Source: Pseudomonadota bacterium (GTDB lineage Bacteria > Pseudomonadota > Gammaproteobacteria > Burkholderiales > Burkholderiaceae_C). Taken from it: a DNA stretch of 64,000 nucleotides. The notes below the pieces were generated by a model that saw only the letters and a list, made by a program, of their open reading frames with translations, was not told the origin of the DNA and made no database searches. Numbering within the stretch: the stretch's first letter is position 1; the number at the start of each line of letters is the position of its first letter. Positions 58,604 through 64,000 of this stretch are shown in pieces. The stretch is from positions 113,552 through 177,551 of the forward strand of contig JAJZVU010000002.1 in the NCBI GenBank assembly GCA_021845505.1, read 5' to 3'. A program made the position numbers and the translations under genes.

Positions 58604-59383
58604 ATGCAGGGGAACCGAACCGTCGTCGCTTACTACCGTGTCAGCACCTCCAGGCAAGGTGCCTCTGGTCTCGGGCTGGAAGCACAGCGTCAGGCGGTGA
58701 TGAACTACATGAGCGGGCGCGGCGAGACCATGCTGGGCGAGTTCACAGAGGTTGAGACCGGCAAGGGTGCCAACGCACTCGGCAAGCGGCCTGAGTTGCG
58801 CAGGGCACTGGAGCTGTGCCGCCGCTCAGGCGCGACCCTGCTGATCGCGAAGCTCGACCGGCTGGCCCGTAATGTGCACTTCGTGTCTGGCCTGATCGAG
58901 ACCGGCGTGGACTTCGTCGCGGTGGACATGCCAAACGCTAACAAGGTCATGATCCAGATGCACGCGGTCATGAGCGAGTGGGAGCGTGACCAGATCAGCG
59001 AGCGAACCCGAGCGGCGCTCGCGGCCGCGAAAGCCCGTGGCGTGGTTCTAGGGGCTACAGGACCGGCCAACCTAGCGCGACATACCGAGCAGCGTCAGGA
59101 GGCTGCCAGGGCGTTCAGGGAGCGTTTGAAGCCCGTCCTGGATGGCTGCCTTGCGCAGGGGATGAGTCGGCGCGCGATCGTCGTCTATTTGAACGACATG
59201 GGTCTAAAGGCGCCGAGGGGTGGGGCGTGGTCCTTGGGGCAGGTTCAGCGTCTTGTCGTGCCGATCCCATCTCGTGCAACTACGCCTCCCACGAAGCACG
59301 GTGATTCTTACTTGCCGCCACGCGCTCGCAAGCACCAGCATGCGCACGCTGGCAATTCCTCTGCGAGGCTACCGACGCCATAA
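58604..59383 (+). CDS. Serine recombinase (resolvase/invertase family)
   Basis: The 259-residue protein has the resolvase N-terminal catalytic domain: VVAYYRVSTSRQ with the nucleophile Ser (about residue 12), GLGLEAQRQAV, and AKLDRLARN (about residue 87), followed by helix E and a HTH-type DNA-binding domain (about 180-225, MSRRAIVVYLNDMGLKAPRGG). GGAGAG six bases before ATG 58604 favours it over 58580. After GQVQRLV the last 40 residues look unlike a resolvase end and may come from a frameshift or a fusion of frames. It is too small for a large serine integrase and probably resolves or inverts DNA within the element. Confidence 0.88.
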   Translation: MQGNRTVVAYYRVSTSRQGASGLGLEAQRQAVMNYMSGRGETMLGEFTEVETGKGANALGKRPELRRALELCRRSGATLLIAKLDRLARNVHFVSGLIETGVDFVAVDMPNANKVMIQMHAVMSEWERDQISERTRAALAAAKARGVVLGATGPANLARHTEQRQEAARAFRERLKPVLDGCLAQGMSRRAIVVYLNDMGLKAPRGGAWSLGQVQRLVVPIPSRATTPPTKHGDSYLPPRARKHQHAHAGNSSARLPTP

Positions 59384-59476
59384 GCAACGCAGCTCTAACC
59401 TCAACCCTGCGCGAAATCCCGCCTCATTGAAGCCCGAAGAAGCATCTCATGGCCGCCCCTATTGCCTCTCACTGCG

Positions 59477-59920
59477 CTACCTCTGCTCCAGAGGAGCACA
59501 CCCATCAATAATTCGACTCCGCAACGCCGTCGCAAAAGCGTCGAGCGCACCCTCCGCAAGTTTATCGAACTCACACTGCCAAACGGTAATTACTCGCCAC
59601 CCTAAACTATGGAGAGCACGCTCCTTTGTCGCGTCCCGCGCCTTATTCGCCGAAATCTTTGCAAACCAAAAATCCCTATTAGTCATCGGCAACCGGCCCT
59701 GTCGGCAGGAATGTCCGTGCCAGAAACATCCATGCACGAACACAACAGTCTTATATCTTGGAAAAACCAAATCTGGCGATCCCGGAAGACGCCTATCCCC
59801 TATCACGTAGCGCAGCCCGTGCCTGTGCAGGGCGCGACGCAAAATCATTTCCAGTTCGGTGCCTGAGCGACGCACCTTCTTCATCAGCTCAGATCGCTCC
59901 TCTTTAGACAATCTGTCCAC
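59477..59920 (-). CDS. vsr: Very short patch repair (Vsr) endonuclease
   Basis: Vsr nicks DNA at T:G mismatches formed when 5-methylcytosine deaminates, protecting genomes that carry a C5 methyltransferase. The 147-residue protein has the Vsr fold: MKKVRRSGTELEMILRRALHRHGLRY (about residues 13-38), the metal Asp in GSPDLVFPRYK (about 51) and FVHGCFWHGHSC (about 60-72), with downstream WF and VITVWQCE. I use GTG at 59920, seven bases after the methyltransferase stop and within a GAGGG region. Typical length. Confidence 0.93.
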   Translation of the reverse strand: MDRLSKEERSELMKKVRRSGTELEMILRRALHRHGLRYVIGDRRLPGSPDLVFPRYKTVVFVHGCFWHGHSCRQGRLPMTNRDFWFAKISANKARDATKERALHSLGWRVITVWQCEFDKLAEGALDAFATALRSRIIDGCAPLEQR

Positions 59921-59927
59921 GCCGCCC

Positions 59928-61232
59928 TCAGAGCCGTAACATAACTGGCAGCGTAGCGGCGTAACCCAAAAGCGGTGGCACCGCATCCCCAATCCACTTC
60001 TGCAACGCGGCGCGACTCGGCGGCGACGCCGGGTTAATCACGAACTTGAATGTATCCGGAAACGACTGAATCCGAGCCGCCTCGTGCGGAGTAATAACAC
60101 GAGGTCTCAATGGATGGATATGACGCCCTCGCCCCGGCGTCAAAAACCCTGTCGTAACTGTTCCAGCCGGCTTATCCCACCAAAGTCGCCCATAGACGGA
60201 CGGGTAAGTATGTCCGTTTCTGTGAGAATCGGGGCGCACCTCGTCAGGCAAGACATGCAAGTCGTTGTCGAAGAGATGTTTGATCCTAAGGGCATTCTCC
60301 GCCGACATTGCCGGAACAGTATCCATTACACTTGCATCAACCCCATCATTATCCGCATCAAGCAAATCCGATATCGCCCAACCTAGCGGACGAGGCGGAT
60401 GTTTAAGGCAGTGCGCAACCTCGTTCAGGTCCGGCGCCCCCTCCAAATTTTCACGCGTTGCCACCAGGAAATAACGTCGACGCGTCTGCGCCCCTCCTAA
60501 ACGATCCGTCGCAAGCACACCACTATCAATCCAACGATAGCCGGATGCCAGCAGCAGCGCACGCGCCGTCGTTACCACATCGCTGCGATCGTTTACGATA
60601 TCCGGAACGTTCTCCATCACTATTGCTCTCGCTCGGAGTGCCACCCCAAGAGCAACGGCAGTGATATATAGAATGTTTCTAGGATCCTCTCGCCTAGTGC
60701 GATTATTCAGATTGGAATGCCCCTGACAAGGAGGCCCCGCCACAAATAGATCAATCTTGCCGACCTCTTGAACGAGATCCTCATCAAGAATTTCCGGGGC
60801 ATATGCAAATTGCGCGCTTTTACCTTCGCCCTTGACGTGCCAATCCACTAGGCTCGAGGCGTTGGAATGAAGCAAGCGTTTTGTCCCGAAGTTGGCCCTG
60901 TGCACCGCCAGGCCATCCTCGTCCACATCAATGGCGGCAACAGACTCAAGCCGACGGCCCACCGCTATCGCCGCCTGCGTAGCACCGAGCGTCAAACCAC
61001 CGCACCCACAAAATGCATCTACGCTTCTAATCGGCGGCCGATCCCCAGCCGAAATGTCGTTAAAGACGGCACCGCCCCGAAGGAAGCTTTGCCACCAAAC
61101 CGACGAGCTCGGGACGTCATCCTCGGATAATTTCTCGACCGCCGACCCTGGCATCGCGACGCCGCCCTTTGACAGAACGCGAAACACTTTGCCATCGCGA
61201 AAGGAATAACTTTCAACGAAATTATTTTTCAT
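59928..61232 (-). CDS. C5-cytosine DNA methyltransferase
   Basis: The 434-residue enzyme has the full motif order of m5C methyltransferases: motif I VDAFCGCGGLTLG (about 71-83), motif IV GPPCQGHS with the catalytic Cys (about 166-173), motif VI ENVPDIV, motif VIII QTRRRYFLV, and motif X GDAVPPLLG near the C-terminus. An extra N-terminal region of about 65 residues precedes the core. Recognition specificity cannot be read from sequence. It abuts the DUF6339-like gene and is followed by vsr, so it may be both the protective and a signalling part of a defence operon. Confidence 0.95.
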   Translation of the reverse strand: MKNNFVESYSFRDGKVFRVLSKGGVAMPGSAVEKLSEDDVPSSSVWWQSFLRGGAVFNDISAGDRPPIRSVDAFCGCGGLTLGATQAAIAVGRRLESVAAIDVDEDGLAVHRANFGTKRLLHSNASSLVDWHVKGEGKSAQFAYAPEILDEDLVQEVGKIDLFVAGPPCQGHSNLNNRTRREDPRNILYITAVALGVALRARAIVMENVPDIVNDRSDVVTTARALLLASGYRWIDSGVLATDRLGGAQTRRRYFLVATRENLEGAPDLNEVAHCLKHPPRPLGWAISDLLDADNDGVDASVMDTVPAMSAENALRIKHLFDNDLHVLPDEVRPDSHRNGHTYPSVYGRLWWDKPAGTVTTGFLTPGRGRHIHPLRPRVITPHEAARIQSFPDTFKFVINPASPPSRAALQKWIGDAVPPLLGYAATLPVMLRL

Positions 61233-61955
61233 TCATGCCGCCACAATTACGGCCGCCTCCATCTCGATCACCGCCCTACACTCCTCCTCGTGGAGGATCT
61301 CCAAAAGAAGATTCGTGCGCAACCTTCTCAGCCTTTTCACCAAATCCCGGATCTGCTGAATTTTCAAATGCGGCGCAGAATCCGATTTCGGATATTGAAA
61401 TTGCAGCAACGCTCGCGCAAACGTCCGGGCGTTGGCATAGCCTTGACGAAACAGATGGCTGCGATAAAAATCGATCTGGCCGGCCTCCACTAGATGATAC
61501 CGATCTTGATGCCCCTCGTCGAGCACGAGCTCAGCGCGAAGCCAAAGGCGATACAAGAGATTCTCGTTTCGAGACCCAACACCATAGTTGGCTTGCTTAG
61601 TGCCACCTTCTTTGTTGCCGTAGCGCCACTCCACCAAGTCGCTAAAGCAAACAACGGCCAGCCAGATCCAAAACTCCGGATCTCCAAGGACTTCTGGCTC
61701 CGCAGGAAGGGTCTCGTGCACAATTTTCGCTGCGAGGCCCTCGAATCTATTTCGCTCGATATCGTTCTTCAAGCCGTCTGGCCATTTTGCGCGGAGGGAC
61801 AATAGCTCCTCGCGAAGCTCTTCTACCGAACTATCGGGGAACTCTGCGCCCGAGCCCTTGAACTTGACAAGGCCTTCGGTATCAACTGGCGATCCGTTGC
61901 GTTTGCTAGTGAGATAAGAGCCGGCGTCGGGCGCGGACACACTCGGATATCGCAT
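61233..61955 (-). CDS. DUF6339-like protein of the defence operon
   Basis: The 240-residue protein is mostly helical, with FWIWLAVVCFSDLVEWRYG (about residues 95-113), RNENLLYRLWLRAELV (about 128-143) and DFYRSHLFRQGYANARTFARALLQF (about 161-185). The pattern fits DUF6339, a family of unknown function seen next to C5 methyltransferase, Vsr and helicase genes in restriction-like loci; my match is from memory. GC is about 52 percent, much lower than the core. Its TGA immediately precedes the methyltransferase ATG. Confidence 0.65.
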   Translation of the reverse strand: MRYPSVSAPDAGSYLTSKRNGSPVDTEGLVKFKGSGAEFPDSSVEELREELLSLRAKWPDGLKNDIERNRFEGLAAKIVHETLPAEPEVLGDPEFWIWLAVVCFSDLVEWRYGNKEGGTKQANYGVGSRNENLLYRLWLRAELVLDEGHQDRYHLVEAGQIDFYRSHLFRQGYANARTFARALLQFQYPKSDSAPHLKIQQIRDLVKRLRRLRTNLLLEILHEEECRAVIEMEAAVIVAA

Positions 61956-61958
61956 CGT

Positions 61959-62894
61959 TTACACCTCCGAAATCGCGCGCACAGTCTGCTGATCAACATG
62001 AAGGATCGCCCGAAGCTTCGCTTGACCTGGCTCCTTCACCAATTTCTTCAGCTCTTCAAGATCACAAGAATGCACCTTTTCAATTCGTTTGATAAAGGCC
62101 GCAAGTGGACTTTGGGGGACGACTTCCTCAGCCGACTCCCAGTCGCTTAAGCTGGCCGCGAGCATCTGGCAGGCTATTTCTGCAGCCATGCTACCAAGCA
62201 TTGGCCGCGCGAGCTTCTGATTGCTCTCGGCGGTTAGTCGCTTAAAGATATCCGCATGCACTCGAACTCTTGCTGTTCTCGCATCCTTCTGGACAGGCTC
62301 GTTCATTCCGCCAAGATACTCCACTGCATAGAGCGTTTTGGCAGGGTAGCCCAGCTTCGTCCACGTCGCGTCTTCGGTTGGCTCAACATCAAACTCGTCG
62401 GATGCATGCGGCGAGCGCAGCGAAACGGTCTTTTTGGCAAGCCAATGCCCATGCAGAAATGGAGACCCTGGGCGTTTCGTCAGCTTCTTTCCAAGACATA
62501 GCGCGACGGTGATATCAATATTCGCCCCCCCACCGAGGTCTGCCAGCACTTCGTCACTTATATCGAGTTCGGCCGGAACATCCTCGGCTAGAGAGTGAGT
62601 AGCAACGATGCTGGTCTTCTTCAGAAAAGGGTGCAAAGCCGTCACTACGAGGACCAAATCACTCTTGTTTATAGATCCAAAGTCGATATTTTTATCAAAG
62701 TTTAAACGCAAGCTAAGGGCCAACCGTTCGGCCGCAGATGGCTCTATTACAAAGGCCTGATCGGCACTAAAATTTCCATCGACGAACAGCCGTATCTCCG
62801 TCTGCCGCAGACTATTCTCGAGCGCCACAGCGCCAAAAAATGGGCGAACGTCGCGAGCGGCGGATTTGCGCCAGGTGATCTTTGAGCTACTCAT
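61959..62894 (-). CDS. Uncharacterised protein of the defence operon (311 residues)
   Basis: The 311-residue protein has no motif I recognise. It has mixed alpha/beta character, with TWRKSAARDVRPFFG at the start, a beta-rich middle, LGGGANIDITVALCLGKKL (about 119-137) and YAVEYLGGMNEPVQKDARTARVRVHADIF (about 188-216), and a helical C-terminus. No signal peptide or membrane helix is seen. Its ATG overlaps the upstream gene's TGA as ATGA, and it runs into the DUF6339-like gene after three bases, so it belongs to the same transcript. Confidence 0.75.
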   Translation of the reverse strand: MSSSKITWRKSAARDVRPFFGAVALENSLRQTEIRLFVDGNFSADQAFVIEPSAAERLALSLRLNFDKNIDFGSINKSDLVLVVTALHPFLKKTSIVATHSLAEDVPAELDISDEVLADLGGGANIDITVALCLGKKLTKRPGSPFLHGHWLAKKTVSLRSPHASDEFDVEPTEDATWTKLGYPAKTLYAVEYLGGMNEPVQKDARTARVRVHADIFKRLTAESNQKLARPMLGSMAAEIACQMLAASLSDWESAEEVVPQSPLAAFIKRIEKVHSCDLEELKKLVKEPGQAKLRAILHVDQQTVRAISEV

Positions 62895-63796
62895 GCTGGC
62901 TCCCTATCAATGTCGGGGCGTAACCGCACGGTCCACGCCGGATCATAGCCTTCCGAACTAACATTGAATTTAGCCTTTTCGCCTTTCTTCAACTTGAAGC
63001 GAAAAAGCCAAGGATCCTCAGCATCAGCTACCGCATTAACCCCCTCGGAAGTCACCTGCAACGGAAGATCATCACCTTCTTCGTTATCATCTTCGATCAC
63101 AGGACAGTTCACGCGCAGGCGGAGATCAACTTGCTCATCCTCTGACTTGTCATCAAGTCGAATTGCAAAGGTGCTCGTCAGGCGAAGCAGGCCCGCATCG
63201 GTCGCCTCTGCCTGAGGTTGTTTGACGAACTCAAGATGGAGCGGAGAAGCAATCCCCTCAGGAGGAGCTGCTCCTCCATGGCCATGGGGCTTAAACATAC
63301 CGCCCAACGCCCGTTCCAAAGCGATAAGCCGACGTTGCTTAGAAGGCGTGGGCGGCGCAGCAGTTTGCTGAAATCGGCGGACGCCAGCCTTCACGCGATT
63401 GAGGATGGCGTTCACGAGCCTACGACCGCGCCCCGTTTCGTCACGTAGATTGGTTGACTCAGGGTCCCAGCGATCGTGCGCGGGAGGTTCGCTCTTCTTA
63501 AGAGTAACCTCAAGCTCCTCGTGTTCAGCGGCCATGAATGCACCGACAACCGGTGGGGACGACTCCGAGACTGCTTTGTAGGCAACCACCATGAGCGGCG
63601 AGCGGATTAGGGCCACTGTATTGCAACGATCCGCACCCACCACCGGGGCGCCGGTTGCGTCGGCAGGAACCACGACGACCCCACAGGCGCCGAGCTGAAT
63701 TCCTAGCTCACGATTCGGCTCGAAGCGCGTTTGGATGCCACTCTTAGGCTCGGCGCGGGCACGCGCGATGTCAAAGGCCTCGATAAACGGTTTCAA
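62891..63796 (-). CDS. Defence-operon protein, probable C-terminal part of a longer gene (truncated)
   Basis: The 301-residue frame from a TTG at 63796 has a charged, beta-rich body: VALIRSPLMVVAYKAV (about 62-77), PPAHDRWDPES (about 104-114), GRRLVNAILNRVKAGVRRF (about 123-141) and an acidic C-terminal beta domain (about 200-301). In phase, coding-like residues continue upstream (RSFVRYFNGLLVENRLDVE, around 63855-63912) with no ATG or GTG, until a TGA at 63950-63952. The pattern is like the C-terminal part of Hsp90/MutL-type ATPase partners in restriction-like loci, with the ATPase domain missing (inference, moderate doubt). It is coupled to the next gene by ATGA. Confidence 0.55.
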   Translation of the reverse strand: MKPFIEAFDIARARAEPKSGIQTRFEPNRELGIQLGACGVVVVPADATGAPVVGADRCNTVALIRSPLMVVAYKAVSESSPPVVGAFMAAEHEELEVTLKKSEPPAHDRWDPESTNLRDETGRGRRLVNAILNRVKAGVRRFQQTAAPPTPSKQRRLIALERALGGMFKPHGHGGAAPPEGIASPLHLEFVKQPQAEATDAGLLRLTSTFAIRLDDKSEDEQVDLRLRVNCPVIEDDNEEGDDLPLQVTSEGVNAVADAEDPWLFRFKLKKGEKAKFNVSSEGYDPAWTVRLRPDIDREPA

Positions 63797-63942
63797 ATCA
63801 GCGCGCTTGCGGTGCCGGGGGATGTGGATATTCCCCTTGACGTCAAATATTTCAACGTCGAGGCGATTCTCTACTAGCAGGCCGTTGAAGTACCTGACGA
63901 ACGAGCGAATTCCCGCTGCTGGAATTGCGTGGCGATGCTCAT

Positions 63943-64000
63943 CGGGGGCTCAGTTTTCGGGCAAGCCCCCCAATTCCGAGCCGATTCGGGCCCTGGTGGG
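63943..64000. other. Abrupt GC-rich segment with hairpin at the right edge
   Basis: From about 63943 the sequence changes to GC-rich and holds an inverted repeat GGGGGCT/AGCCCCC (about 63944-63972) around TTTTCGGGC. It sits exactly where the reading frame of the preceding gene is stopped. This may be the terminus of an insertion sequence or another element that cut the defence operon, but the family cannot be named from 50 bases. Confidence 0.35.

Overview
The window comes from a high-GC Burkholderiales-type betaproteobacterium. The evidence is gene content and order: a his cluster ending in tatABC, the mla-ABC-bolA-murA run, H-NS beside three-gene transhydrogenase, EIIA(Man)-HPr-EI, and recA-recX. 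The genus cannot be fixed from the sequence. About 54.5 kb is dense, GC-rich core chromosome. The last 9.4 kb is clearly less GC-rich and is an acquired island.

Layout. From 1 to 15.7 kb, on the minus strand, one long co-directional block reads mlaF-mlaE-mlaD-mlaA-mlaC-mlaB, an ABC exporter pair, a BolA-like gene, murA, hisG-D-C-B-H-A-F-I-E, then tatA-tatB and the start of tatC, which is cut by the window edge. From 15.8 to 20.4 kb are a Crp/Fnr-type regulator, an H-NS-like protein and pntAA-pntAB-pntB. A NUDIX hydrolase and mnmA follow on the plus strand. From 22.2 to 28.8 kb (minus) lies an operon of TolC-like channel, membrane-fusion protein, RND pump, small DUF2892 membrane protein and CsoR/RcnR-family repressor; a perfect inverted repeat at its head looks like that repressor's operator. 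From 29 to 39.2 kb (plus) are a lipoprotein, a sugar-permease-free PTS (EIIA, HPr, EI) with a two-component system inserted between HPr and EI, a BepA-like protease, a PglL/Wzy-like ligase and pyruvate kinase. From 39.2 to 46.8 kb (minus) are FHA and PP2C proteins, a TerC protein, sucCD, recX, recA with a LexA box, and Sua5. From 46.8 to 54.2 kb are purK-purE, a thioredoxin-TPR protein, purC, aroG, cytochrome b561 and tldD.

The most striking regulatory element is upstream of aroG (DAHP synthase). A 27-codon leader ORF contains the run Trp-Phe-Tyr-Gly-Phe-Phe-Trp-Phe. It is followed by a perfect 9-bp hairpin with eight U residues, and an 8-nt segment just after the aromatic codons can pair with the hairpin's 5' arm. 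This has every part of a ribosome-mediated transcription attenuator that senses aromatic amino acids.

The island begins inside the 3' part of moaC, of which only about 40 C-terminal codons remain (54480-54607). It carries a primase-polymerase/SF3-helicase replication protein followed by a palindrome-rich, origin-like stretch, a DUF6998-like putative nuclease, a serine recombinase, and a minus-strand defence-type operon of two unrecognised genes, a DUF6339-like gene, a C5-cytosine methyltransferase and a Vsr endonuclease. The first gene of that operon has no conventional start, and its frame is closed by a stop near 63950. Together with the abrupt change to GC-rich, hairpin-containing sequence in the last 50 bases, this suggests truncation by another element at the right edge.
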